Assembly (NCBI GenBank): GCA_907165135.1
Contig: OU015568.1
Span: 13,710,501-13,774,500, forward strand
Source: Oikopleura dioica
Lineage: Eukaryota > Chordata > Appendicularia > Copelata > Oikopleuridae
Length of the DNA stretch: 64,000 bases
Direction: 5' to 3'
In this document: piece by piece, positions 28,359 to 39,293 of the stretch
Layout of the letters: each line of letters begins with the position of its first letter
Numbering within the stretch: the stretch's first letter is position 1
Program-made: the position numbers and the translations under genes
Notes under the pieces: model-generated
The model's database searches: none
What the model was told of the DNA's origin: nothing
What the model saw: only the letters and a program-made list of their open reading frames with translations

Positions 28359-28616
28359 AAAGAGAGAGGGTGCTTGATTTCGAGGTCGTTTTGTCGCTGC
28401 ACGCTCCTATTTTCGGCCTCTTTTCAGAAAAGCGCGCGGTAGAGGGCGCTTTTTCACATCTGCCACGCCGCCCGCCACGCAAGCTCAACTCTCAATGCTT
28501 ACTTCACGCAAACATGGCGACTTTTTTTCAATTACTGATGAGTTGAGTCTTCGACAATACGACTCCGAATGTTTCCTCGTAAAAAAGAATAGTCACCGTT
28601 TCAAAAAAGTCAAAAA

Positions 28617-28735
28617 TGCTTAGCGCACGAGGTATTCCCAACCGGTCACCCATGTAAGTACTAACCCCGCCCGTCGTAGTTTGACTTCAGTGATCGGACG
28701 AGAACTGGTTTATTCTACGCGGTATGACGCTAAGC
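28617..28735 (-). rRNA. 5S ribosomal RNA, copy 5
   Basis: 119 nt, inverted partner of copy 4, complete ends and internal control region. Confidence 0.95.
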
Positions 28736-28765
28736 GAAAGAAGCTGGTTCTATTGCTGTTATATA

Positions 28766-29158
28766 CAGTATGTTTCCAAATTTCCGGACTAATTTTGTCC
28801 CCAGATTTCCGAAAAATGTCCGGAAATTTGGCCTTCCTATAAAAAATAATGTCCCACCAAGCATCCTTAAAATTTTTTGAAATATGGTCACTTACCCGTG
28901 TAGAAGTCGTCTAAACGCAAAAAGACGACGACAAAGTGGGTTTGATAGGAGAACTCAAGGATAAACACAAGAAAGTCGATGTATTAAACCTTTTGTACCT
29001 TATTTCGAAGAAAAATATGAGCTACCGTCAATTTTTTTCTTAATTTGAAAAAAGTCCGGAAATTTAGGTCATCGTCAATTTGTTAGTGTCCCACTAAAAC
29101 CCCTTAAAATCTGAAAGGTGTCCGGAAATTTGGACTCCGGAAATTTGGCAACAAACTG
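28766..29158. mobile_element. Tc1/mariner-like MITE (393 bp)
   Basis: Ends are inverted: CAGTATGTTTCCAAATTTCC on the left and the reverse complement of GGAAATTTGGCAACAAACTG on the right. Flanked by TA at 28764-28765 and 29159-29160. CAGT ends and a TA duplication fit the Tc1/mariner superfamily. No transposase. It splits sequence homologous to 25150-25290. Confidence 0.75.
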
Positions 29159-29249
29159 TAGAATGTTTTTGTAATACTTTAATAATTATTAAACACGTTA
29201 GATTAGGTGTTTCCTGGTTTGGTACGAAATATGGTTTGGACCGGATCAT

Positions 29250-30202
29250 TAGGGTTAATCACTAATAATTGAACTTTTTTCAAGCTTAGCAGGGTGGGAG
29301 TATAAAACAGTTTTAGAATCCCCAGAAGCTGGGGATCATTTTGACTATGGATAGACTATCTCACTGTGAGGGTGATCTCGTACCCTGAGGGCATTTTGGT
29401 CCCCGGAAGTCCCAAAATCTGGGTAATTCTAGGAAATGTGAATTTTTGAGGGCGAAGATAAGCTTCTCTGATGAAGCGGTTTCAACAGATTGTAGCGCAG
29501 GTTCTGACGGTCATTTTGAGGTGTAGAAAAGTATGTCCTGGGGGGGTGTCTAGAAGGTGGTGGAGGTGGTACAAAGTTGGGGTCAAAGCCGGAAATCCAG
29601 TCAAAATGCATTCTAGCATGATTCAAATACAGTAACACCCAAGTTATAACTATAAATGCATAGAAGGTTACTTGGGGTAAAAATAAGGGTCATTCGGGGT
29701 CATCTGAGGTCAACTCTGGTGAACAGAAACATTATTTTGAAAAAACACTAACATGACCCCAGATGACCCCAAGTGACCCCAATTTGACCTCAAGTGATAT
29801 TCTATGGATAAATAGTAATAACTTAAGTGTTACTGTATTTGAATCATGCTAGAATGCATTTTGACCGGATTTCCGGCTTTGACCCCAACTTTGTACCACC
29901 TCCACCACCTTCTAGACACCCCCGGGACATACTTTTCTGCACCTCGAAATGACCGTCAGAATCTGCGCTACAATCTGTAGAAACCGCTCCATCAGAGAAG
30001 CTTATCTTCGCCCCCAAAATTCACATTTCCGAGAAGTACCCAGATTTTGGGACTTCCGGCGAACTAAAATGCCCTAAGGGTACGAGATCACCTCTCACTA
30101 TCAATAGTCAAAATGATCCCCAGCTTCTGGGGATTCTAAAACTGTATTATACTCCCACCCTACTTAGCTAGAAAAAGTCGTAAATATTAGTGATTTACCC
30201 TA
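29250..30202. mobile_element. Nonautonomous hAT-like foldback element (953 bp) with 8-bp duplication
   Basis: Ends TAGGGTTAATCACTAAT and ATTAGTGATTTACCCTA; flanked by CGGATCAT at 29242-29249 and 30203-30210. The same family as 12450-12944 with a longer palindromic core, including mirrored GATGACCCCAAGTGACCCC-like blocks. The uninterrupted target (CTACGGATCATTTTCAAG, reverse complement) is present at about 25185-25202, confirming the insertion. Confidence 0.88.
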
Positions 30203-30440
30203 CGGATCATTTTCAAGAGTGTTTAATGAACTCGTCTCAATAAAGTCATTCAGACTAAGATAATCTTCCTCAGAGATCAGAACAAAGCAACCAATTATCA
30301 AAATCACCCGATTTCCATTTTCCCTCGACTTCGATCGGCCAGTCCAGCGCAAGTGCCGCGTCCGTTGATCCCAGCCCTGCTCCATTTAGGAAGATAACCT
30401 CAACCCAAAATAGTGGTCAGCTTTAGTTGACCTTGTTCTG
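30203..30440 (+). pseudogene. Second decayed hsp20 5' fragment
   Basis: Matches the promoter-side and N-terminal part of the decayed hsp20 at 24953-25215 in inverted orientation (CCCGATTTCCATTTTCCCTC, CCAGTCCAGCGCAAGTGCCG), but the ATG is lost. With 28740-29250 it forms the other arm of an inverted segmental duplication broken by two MITEs. Confidence 0.65.
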
Positions 30441-30650
30441 CTGAGAACGAAAAAGAAGATGTCAAGGTGTTTTGTCCGATGTCGCGATGCACCACCAACG
30501 CTGCGCCATACCGGGGTTGATTTTTTCTCAATATGTCTCCGCCGGCGGCTAATTCGCTAAAAACTTTCCTGCGATATAGAACTTGTCGCCTTGATTTTCC
30601 AATTTGGCTCTATTAGTATTCTAAACAAACTCTTTTTATTCCTAAAAAAT

Positions 30651-32317
30651 ATGACAGATTTAATGTCGACGGTTTTCAACAGAAACAATTTTATAACTTT
30701 TATCTCGCTTTTATGTATAGTCATGTTTGTGATGCTGCAGAGAATTGAAAATCAATTACGAAGAGGAGAAGATGTGGATAAATATATCATCAAGGACTTT
30801 GAGGTAAATAAGGGATGATTAAGAAAGCATAAGTTCTCAATTTCGTGCAGGAAACCTAATTTAACGGAGCGCTGTTTAAATTAATTGAGAAGGTCAACTT
30901 GAAAACGAGCTTTTAGGATACCATAAAGAGACAAAATAGGCTAAAATCTTGAAGGGAAACTTGTGTCTTCTGAAGAAATCTTTCAAAAATAAAGAAAAAA
31001 TTTTTCTCTATTTATAAAGCCGAGTCATTTTCAGAATACTATTCACATGAAACCTCCGGATGTCCGAGGCCAAAATGCTCTTCCCGGGCTCGCGCGACGT
31101 TTTCCAAAAGTGATCATCACCGGGATGCAAAAATGCGGAACTGGAGCATTAAAAGACGCGATGACCCGTTCTCCATATTTGGCCTGGTCTGCGCACGGAG
31201 AGTCACACTTCTTCGATCGACAGCAAAACTACAACCAGGGCTATCAATTCTACCTCGATCTGCAGCCAGAAGTCGGGCCCGAAGTCACCGTTTTCGACAA
31301 GACGCCTTCACTCTTGACGGATTCTACAATTCCTCCTCGCGTTTACGCCTACAATCCAAATGTCAAAATCATCGTGATTCTTTGCGAGCCAGCCCATCGA
31401 ACACTTTCGCATTATCTTCATGCGAAAGCGATGATGAAAAGTCAAGAGGAAGAAAATCACAATCGTCACTTCAACCACGACAGGTAAGCAAAAACGACAG
31501 ATATCTATTTTAGCGATTTTCAATTTTCGACCAAAAAGATATGATTTAAAAAAAAATAAATAATTTTTATGATTTTGCTATAATAGAAATGCCATCTTCA
31601 GAATGCACTTGATGAATTCCGACAGCTTTGAAGAGGTGATCGACTCTGCAATCAGCGAAATATTCGAAAACGAAGAATTCGTCAGATCAGCCGTTTTCGA
31701 TATGAAAAACGAATTCCGAGCTCACCAAGCTACGCGTGCTGCGTTTTACAGGTAGATCAACCCAAGAACCTCCTGAATCTACTCGCTTTTATTTTTTTAG
31801 ATATGTGGCAAATCCAGCGAATTTCGAGCGAATTCAGTCAATTCCTATCCAGCTTGTCCAACGCGGCTTATACGGATATTATCTCAACCAGTGGTACAAT
31901 CTGTTTCCCAAAGAGAACATTCTGGTGATCTCTTCAACTGACATGAGCCAAAGACCCGCGAAAACAATTCAAGCTGTCCAAGAGTTCGTCGGTGTTCCGC
32001 AAACCATCGACGCGAGCAATTTCTACTGGAACAATGGTAAGACACAATTCTTTTTTCTCTCTATTCAATATATATTCAAGAGACGCAGCACTTTTGCGTG
32101 ATGGGGCCAGAAGAAACGGAGCCGCATTGCTCTCGCCCCAGCAAGCACAGATCCGGAAACTTTGAAATAAATCCAAGGACGAAAATCTTGCTCAACAGAC
32201 TTTACCAATCAGGTATATAGTTTTGCATTTCTTACATTTTCAACCCTTTTTTCAGTGTATCAAGACCTAGTAGACCTCGTCGGCCGCGATTTATTCGCCG
32301 ATTGGGGCTACGAATAA
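30651..32317 (+). CDS. Heparan-sulfate-type sulfotransferase (3-O-sulfotransferase-like)
   Basis: Six exons: 30651-30803, 31035-31483, 31587-31751, 31801-32036, 32081-32212, 32256-32317; sum 1197 nt, 398 aa, in frame. Type II Golgi topology: short cytoplasmic N-terminus and one hydrophobic anchor (FITFISLLCIVMFVMLQ). The 5'-phosphosulfate-binding loop is KVIITGMQKCGTGAL, the 3'-phosphate site KIIVILCEPAHRTLSHYLH, as in heparan sulfate sulfotransferases using PAPS. DKTPSLL and a Cys pair near the C-terminus (HFCVMGPEETEPHC) also fit the family. Position of sulfation cannot be decided by eye; the 3-O family is the best match to the motif spacing. Confidence 0.85.
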
Positions 32318-33136
32318 CAAAAAAAAAGAAAAAAATGATGAAACTCAAAAGTGTAAAAATCTCCACCACAGCCATCGTTCACAAAAGACACAAACCTTCT
32401 TCAAAGTTTGACTCAACCTAAAAAAATATTACGAATAAAAAAACTTTACTCATTCAATAAAGAACTGTACAAAGCCTTTCTGTCGTAGTCAAAATATATT
32501 TATCAATCTTTTCCACAAATTTTAATTGAAATAAATGTCCAACAAGAAATTGCGTAAAATTGGAGTATGAATAAAAAATCTAAGCCATATGGGAACGAGT
32601 CCCTTTGGGATACATTTGTGACATCGCTAATCTACTCGCTGTCGCACGATTGCCTTCTGGATTAAACAATGTGTCACTGAGGAGATAATGTTCACGGGTA
32701 TTTTTTGAGACGAGAGAATAAAGAAAAGTGCACATTCTTTACCGAAAAGGTAGGATCTGTTGATTCTATGAAGGATAAAGTATCGCCAGCCTATATTTTT
32801 CCATTTTAAAATTGAAGTTGAAATTAGTGACGATTCATTTTCGTCTATTAGAAAAATCCGTTCATTTTCAATTTTTTGTAGCATAGACAGTATCGCATAG
32901 AGTGAATATAAAAATAAGATCGCCACGTGCAAGAAAAAGAAGAGCCCTCTCGCTCGCCACTTGCAGAAGGTGCCTAACCATCACCTGTACGGATAGTGAT
33001 CAGCACTTGATCAAAAATAAATGAGGACTGTGCTCTCCACGAAATAATTCATTTCCTTCAACTTCTTCCCTCGCGCCGATCTCCACGGGTTCTTTTGATC
33101 GACTCGGGTCTTTCAGCTAATCGCTCGAATTCTTTT
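32318..33136. other. 3' UTR and intergenic spacer
   Basis: AATAAAGAACTG near 32457 is a poly(A) signal candidate for the sulfotransferase. TCGGGTCTTTCAG ending at about 33117, 19 bp before the next ATG, is a possible SL trans-splice acceptor. No gene seen between. Confidence 0.4.
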
Positions 33137-33575
33137 ATGGAGAGAAACGCCAAGCTAGGAAATCAGAAGGCCACGATCAAATACTTGAAGAATTTGATTC
33201 AAGAAGAGCACGTGAGAATAATTGTTGAAGAACGGCTGTGAAAACAAATTTAGAATACTGTTAAATGCATCGCATCTATACTTGAAGACTTGAACACAAA
33301 ACTGGGATCTAAGCTGATGGAAACAACAGGGACAGAGACAGAAGTCGATTTGGTCATTGAAGATTGCATTACTCAGGTACCTTTTTTCTTCACTATATAC
33401 AGAGTCTTTCCTGAATAAACGAATAATATAAGGCCAACTTGATTTTAAGGAGCGTGAACTTCAATTTGCCAAGAGGCGATATCAATTTCTTCAAATGTTC
33501 GCCAAAACCATCGAAGATGGGAATCAAGAAGCACTTACTTCATGTTCTCCTTTGTCTTCCAACAAATCTGTGTGA
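33137..33575 (+). CDS. Small coiled-coil-like protein, family unknown
   Basis: Three exons: 33137-33211, 33254-33376, 33450-33575; sum 324 nt, 107 aa, in frame with GT-AG introns of 42 and 73 nt. Starts MERNAKLGNQKATIKYLKNL; charged helical composition throughout (LEDLNTKLGSKLMETTG, ERELQFAKRRYQFLQMFAK), with a Ser-rich end SSNKSV. No signal peptide, membrane segment or enzyme motif. I do not recognise the family; a small subunit of a larger complex would fit. Confidence 0.7.
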
Positions 33576-33784
33576 CGATTAAATGAACTTATCGACCGAG
33601 AAGTAGACATTGAAAATGGGCTTGATATTTATTGCATATTTAACTGTCTTTGGCATGGATTTTATAATCATCTCCGAGAATGTCGAATAGACATCGACAT
33701 TAATAATATCGTATTATTGGTACAGGTCGACATCTAGTCATCATTCAAGATTCTCGGTAAATGGAATTACAGTCAGGTCTTTTT

Positions 33785-35034
33785 TTAATAATTGTTGTAC
33801 TGTGGCTGATAGCCAGCACCAGCTCGGAGTTGTTTGATGAAAATGCAGGAGAAGATAATTCCGAAGATCTGAAAAGAATTCTTTAACTATCGATAATTTT
33901 TGACAGGTGCTGTCAGTCGCAGGGAGAATCGAGCGCTTACCTGAATGACACCCATGGTCACTCCTGTGCCAATAATCAATCCTGCATTGTCTTGAACAGA
34001 TTCTTGGAAGATTACTTTGCATCCTTTTTCGTGTTTTTCTTCGACCATATCTTTGCTGCAGAGTTTTTCCGCGTTTTCTTCATCGTGTTTGTCTAGTCCG
34101 CAGCAAGAAAGGGGGAAATGCTTCTCAGGATCGCCCTTTGATTTGCTCTAGAAACACTATTATTCCCTAGAATGCCCTCTAACAACCACTTACCCATTCA
34201 GACTTTTCCCAATCGTTGAGGTCGGTGTTGCCACAGCATTTGAACATGATTTGAATCGTGTCTACGGAAATTAAAGCATTTAATTAGATTTAAGACTTTT
34301 ATTGCCAATCAATGCGCCAGGAAAACAAAATTTACAGCTCATAAAGCTACAGTTAATTTTCCTGAATTACAGGAGCTCCTTCTTACCGATCATGTTGGAT
34401 TCTTTAAAGTCAGTGTCGTTGTAGTCAACGATTAATTGGTCGAATGCATCGGAAATTTTTTGGTCCGCGTTTTCGTCGAGTTTTCGCCAGCTGGCAATTC
34501 CACCCGCTGCGGAGAATTCAGTTATGCAAGCGATGAAAAGTAAAACAGCAAAAGTTCCAATTAAACAGGGACCTTCTTTCGTTGCTCCCAAGCAGCCGAA
34601 AATCGTGATAATGACAATGATCACTCCTGAGAGCATCAGTAACGTCGGCGCAGATGAAAATGCTGATGCGACGCTGGCGAGTGTTCTATCCGACTAGAAT
34701 TCATTTGTAAGGTAATTGGTAAAAGATTCAATTTTTTAGCTTAGACGGAAAAGTCTGCACGAAAATCCAATTGATGATCTCTTCAAAACAAGGCTTATCG
34801 GAAAAACGCCAATTAGCAACAATTAATGAACCCGATTTTCCTTCAATTCGTAATGTCAGTTGAAGACGCAATTGTCTTTACCTGGTGATTTGCCACAAAA
34901 TGCATCGGAATGCTGAATTTAACACTGACAGCGACGCCCGTGCAGATCATGGCAATGCCGCTTATCAGCAAAACCAAATTGAAAAGCAGCAACAAGTATT
35001 TGATTATTTTTCCACATGCACTTAGCTCTGACAT
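33785..35034 (-). CDS. Tetraspanin
   Basis: Five exons: 34882-35034, 34387-34693, 34194-34261, 33941-34147, 33785-33868; sum 819 nt, 272 aa, in frame. Four membrane segments: YLLLLFNLVLLISGIAMIC, LLMLSGVIIVIITIFGCLG, CLIGTFAVLLFIACITEF, and LIIGTGVTMGVIQ continuing across a splice into IFGIIFSCIFI. The large extracellular loop has the diagnostic CCG (MFKCCGNTDLNDW), a second Cys pair (PLSCCGLD), then LCSKD and KGCKVIF. Juxtamembrane cysteines are present. Organises membrane microdomains with partners such as integrins. Short tail QYNNY resembles the CD63/CD151 group, but subgroup assignment is uncertain. Confidence 0.92.
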
Positions 35035-35374
35035 TTTTCTCTATAAATTGACCTCCTTCTGAAAATTAGGTTCTCAGGCAAAACGAAACCACGAATGATT
35101 GGGTTCTGTGTTTTCCTCTCTTTTCTACGGCCGCGGGGCAAATTTCCCTTCTATTTTTTTCTTGTCAAAATATCGAATCTTTTATCAGAAGGCATTTCAT
35201 TTGACGACATATGATATATCGTGTCTTTTTTTTTTATTTCCAAAAATACTTCAGTCTTATCAGAAGAAACGAAGTTATGGTATCACTCTTGCATGTAGAA
35301 GAACGAGTAGTAGTCGTCGAATTTGTATGCTTCTAACAAAGGGGAGGAGCATTTATATTTATCAAAAATAAAAT
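35035..35374. other. Intergenic spacer
   Basis: AT-rich; contains the tetraspanin 5' flank and the 3' flank of the acidic gene. Nothing else recognised. Confidence 0.4.
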
Positions 35375-36472
35375 CTAACTTCTTTGAAAATTTAGAAAGC
35401 GGGTGAGCAAATGTCTCAAACCCAAGCCTACAATATCATCGTCATAATATGCTGCTTGAATATCGTTAGAAATTCCTGAAAAGCTGCTTGAACTATCCTC
35501 GCCGCTACTCGATCCAAGACATTCTCCAATTTCCCAAGGAAAGAAATTGCCCACTACGAGAATCATAAATTCTATCGATAGTCGTTAAGCCTTACTCGTC
35601 TCCATATCTTCCTCAGCCTCGACCATTGCGTTTTCGTTGTCCATTCCTATCCGATCACAATCGCTGCCAACGTCTGCTGCGATGTCGTAATCTTCATCGC
35701 CGCCTCCGCCAACGCTTTCATTGTCGGAGGAATATCCGTCGCTTGCATCGTCGCCAGAAATACGAGTTGTTTATTTTTTACGATTTCTCAGACAGGGCTC
35801 AGTAAAGCTCAATTGAAGCATAACTTCAATCGACGAAGATAAGAAGGAGAAAAGTCTATTTTTACAACTCTGCCGAAAGTAACATCACAGTCGTCAATGT
35901 CATAATCATAGATCTCGCCGTTGCCCGCGCAGGAGTCATCGTACGCGATGCTCTCCGATCCCGATGCTTCAGTGATTTCAGAATCGGACGCTTTCATCGT
36001 CACTGCACCTAGTATCGCCGTCTGCTCGCGAAGAATATCGCCAAGAGACGCCAGTCTTGGTGACTTTTTCGGTCTATAAAATATTATATTTTTTCTGCAA
36101 TATTGATTTTCTTGACTTAAAAAGGCGATAGATTCCACTGTAAAATCGTCTTAGAGAGAGCTCTAGGTGGTCGAGAATCCGGAAGAATTTAGGCCGGGGC
36201 TCGACGAAGGTTATTCTGCGATGTCGCTCATTTTGAGTTCTGTAAATTATTGTTTTTTCCTTTGAAAGATGACTTCGAAAACGAAAATATTTATCATGCT
36301 CTTGATTCGTAAAATTTCGGAGATTAAACTCTTTCTTGTAGACTTTCTCTAGTTCAACCGCTGTCGGCGTATTCCAATGCTTCCTAAAGTACTTTTCATG
36401 GATTTTCAGAAAAAAGCTCTTCGTTGATTTGCACATAGAAAAAACCCGTCTCCTGTCTTGCGTCAAGTCCAT
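35375..36472 (-). CDS. Acidic protein of unknown function, multi-exon
   Basis: Start ATG at 36472 (MDLTQDRRRVFSMCKSTKSF). The first exon is basic (KYFRKHWNTPTAVELEKVYK, NERHRRITFVEPRPKFFRIL). A GT-AG intron then joins YRLFK to PKKSPRLASLGDILREQ. A very acidic region follows (YDYDIDDCDVTFGRVV), then SGDDASDGYSSDNESVGGGG. The last exon is joined through a GT-AG intron after DMET and ends LNFQRS at 35375. The splice between about 35850 and 35760 could not be settled. No membrane segment or known domain recognised. The layout suggests a nuclear or scaffold protein, but this is a guess. Confidence 0.5.
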
Positions 36473-36741
36473 TCCGAAAATATTTCATCGAGAGAAAAAA
36501 AGTTATAACTGCAAATCAAGGGTAGCAACTTTCTTATGCACGCGGGCCCGATAACTGCTTGATTTCTTATTAGAAATAAATAATTATCCTTTCATGCGCC
36601 AATTCCGCTTCAAGTACTCTGATTCAAAATCAAAGGAGCGTTTTCAATACAGTCGCATTATTAATGCAGCATTTTTGGTTTACTTTATTTATTTTGAACT
36701 GATAAGTTTTACAGTAAAGCGATAAAGAGATGATTTTTTGT

Positions 36742-38838
36742 TTACAACCAGTTGAATTGTTCGAATTGCGGATAACAGTTTTCCTTGTCTGCGCCTCTTT
36801 TTGTCGCTTCTTCTCGCGCATCAATATGTTTTAACCAGTCGGCAATGTACTGATCCAAGTATGAAATAAATTTCTTATTTTTTTCCTCGCCAAAGAGATT
36901 GTTCTCTTCTTCAGGATCCCATTCAGTATTGAAAAATTCTTCAGCGCCAGGGACGTATTTCATGTTTCCTTTTCGAATCCCAATGTACTTTCCCGGAGTG
37001 TACGCATGCGTCATGATAGGTTTCTTTTTGACTTCATAGCTTGCTTCGCCGGTTTCGAGGTACGAAACAAGACTGCGGCTGTCTGGCGCCTCGTTGCAGC
37101 CCAAGTCGTAGTCGATCAACTCGGCAAGAGTCGCGTAAATGTCGACTGTAGAAACTTGAACTTTCGGTTCGTAAATAGTTCTATTCGCGGGTTCATAATT
37201 GCTCAGTTCTATCTTACAATTCATAAATCACTTATTGAACCCTATGCTTGGCTCGAACTTTCGAGGATAACGCCATAAAAATGGAGTTCTGTGACTAGCC
37301 TCTCCCATTTCATTTTTGAATCCCTTGAGTTTGGATCTTTACTAATTCGATTAGGGCTGATTTACATAATCTTTATTCAACTTGAAATTGCATAATTAAT
37401 ATTAGACTAAAATTGCGTGGAAGATCCGAGTCCTGAAGTTCTACAGTTCTTTCCGGGCCAACGTTTGATTCTGGCAGATCAAGAAGCCACTGGTTATGGC
37501 CCCACTTTTTCAAAATTTGTTTCCCCGTTGTAGTTGGCCCATTATCACTCATGAAAATCACCAAAGTGTCATTGGCAATGTTGTGCTCTTCCAATTTGTC
37601 GAGAACTCGTCCGACGATTTCGTCCGCCTCCATGATCACTTCGCCGAAAAGGCCAACTTCCGTTTGATTTCGAAATCGAGCGGGCGTATTGAACGGTGCA
37701 TGGCCAGACTGGAGACCGTAATAGGCGAAAAATGGATCCTCGTGATTTTCGTCAATGAATGTTTCAAGTTTTCGGGTGGTTTCTTGCTCGACTTCGCGAC
37801 TGTCGAATGATTTTCCAGCGATGGTTTGCCGCGCCCACGTGAGATAGTAAACACCAAGTTGATGTGGATCGGTCATGTTTTCAACGTGACCGGCTGGGCC
37901 AAAGTAACCGGTGTAAGGGAAGGAATAACCGTTAGAGTTGAAGTTTTCGACTGGAGTATTTTCAGGATAAGGTTGTTGCTGGACCCAAGTTTCTGCCGGC
38001 TCTGTGCTTTTTCCGTTTTCAAAGAATAATCCAGGATTGCAGCAAAGACCGGGCTCGAAATAAGGTTATTTTATGATAATTTTTCAGCTTTGTAATCTTG
38101 ATAAAAATTGAATTCGATTTGCTTTAAATAAAAAACGCATTATCCTAAATTAATTTTATCAAAAAAAAAAACAACCGGGCCTGAGTAAAAGAGTAATCAT
38201 AGTCCAAAAGTTGTGGTGGCTTCGTCTGTATGTAATTTCCGAATTCCTGGAAAACGTTGTGTGTGTTTGGGAATCTACCGACTTCCTTTCTGTACTTGTG
38301 AGCTTCTTGGTTGCGCTTCCGAAATATTTCAAAGTGTTCTTGTGTGAAATTTTCGATGTTTATTCCATTTGGCAAGGGCTGCTGTTTTCCGAAGAGTCCC
38401 GTCTTGTATCCAGATTTTTTGAACATTTCTGCTAAATGCGGCTCGCCTGATTAAAGGATTCAAAAACTATTGTCAGAAATAATTTTTTTGTTATAAATCT
38501 CATCAAGATTTTTACGATAAAAAATTAGACTCATTTATTTTTTTTATTTTTTGAAGCCTGCCTTCGTTGATTATTCTCGCCTCTTTATCCTCCATCGAGT
38601 ATCGTCCTGTCATGAGCATATACCTGCTTGGGGAGCATCGACTTGAAGCCGAAGTAGCGCCCAGAAAGTTTACTCCTTCATGACCGATTCTGTCAATATT
38701 CGGCGTTGGAACTTTCGCTTCTCTATTGTAGATGGTAAAGTCTCCGACTCCGAAATCATCCGTTATGAGCAAAATAACATTCGGCTTTCTGGCTTCTATT
38801 CCGAGAGAAAAAAGTGCAAAATTTGAAAAGAGCTTCAT
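36742..38838 (-). CDS. Arylsulfatase
   Basis: Five exons: 38562-38838, 38181-38446, 37463-38053, 37232-37323, 36742-37180; sum 1665 nt, 554 aa, in frame. Sulfatase hallmarks: metal-binding NVILLITDDFGVGDF near the N-terminus, the C-x-P-S-R motif (CSPSRYMLMTGRY) whose Cys becomes formylglycine, GYKTGLFGK, FAYYGLQSGHAPF, the second metal site MSDNGP, HRTPFLWRYP, then the C-terminal subdomain STVDIYATLAELIDYDLG. A hydrophobic start (MKLFSNFALFSLG) can serve as a signal peptide. Two introns (38447-38561, 38054-38180) are GC-AG; the last (37181-37231) is GT-AG. Probably lysosomal or secreted sulfate-ester hydrolase; the substrate cannot be told. Confidence 0.88.
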
Positions 38839-39128
38839 TTTTTGAGAATAAAAAAAGGTTGAGTTTTTACTTTATTTGTCCCAATTATGGCGCTGAGGAG
38901 CAAACCAACGTGAGTACGAATTATGGTCGACAACATACGGAACTCATTATCAAGAGAACATGACAAGTAAACAAGATCAATTAACGATCAACGTACGCGA
39001 TCAAGAGTACTTTAAAGTTTAAACAAAGCCTATTTTGAATGTCATATTCCCAAAGAAATTTTTCTCGAGTTATTCATTTATCTTTTTTATTTGCTCAAAC
39101 ATTTATAACACACTGTTATTCACAGTGA

Positions 39129-39293
39129 TCACCTAACATCTTTTACATATTTTCTTTCCCGCTCAGCAACAGAATTTTCTCCTGCGAAAAGCTTCTTTCT
39201 TAGCTTTAATTTTTTCAATTTGTTTGCGACGAGGCTGAGCCAGTCCAGTTCAAGCTCATCTTCTCTGACGCTTTGATTCGTGTCGCAGATTAT
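39129..39293 (-). CDS. Severed C-terminus of the polycystin-1-like gene
   Basis: Reads IICDTNQSVREDELELDWLS onwards to KYVKDVR and stop at 39129. It is in the same frame as VIVAI at 42667 when the intervening 3,373-bp foldback and one TAT copy are removed, giving TMNVIVAIICDTNQSVRED. A charged helical cytoplasmic tail after the last membrane segment fits polycystins. As it stands the segment is disconnected from its gene. Confidence 0.6.
   Translation of the reverse strand: MICDTNQSVREDELELDWLSLVANKLKKLKLRKKLFAGENSVAERERKYVKDVR

Larger units (their letters stand above)
27111..28753. mobile_element. 1.64-kb palindrome carrying a second 5S/SL RNA pair set
   Basis: Arms begin ATAGAACCAGC (27111) and end with its inverse (28753). 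Each arm holds a 5S gene and an SL RNA gene pointing inward. The core (about 27595-28270) is a long inverted repeat with TCCACTGGAGGTCCAGATGG on the right mirrored on the left. The cassette is homologous to that at 13737-16492 but has a different core. Confidence 0.7.
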
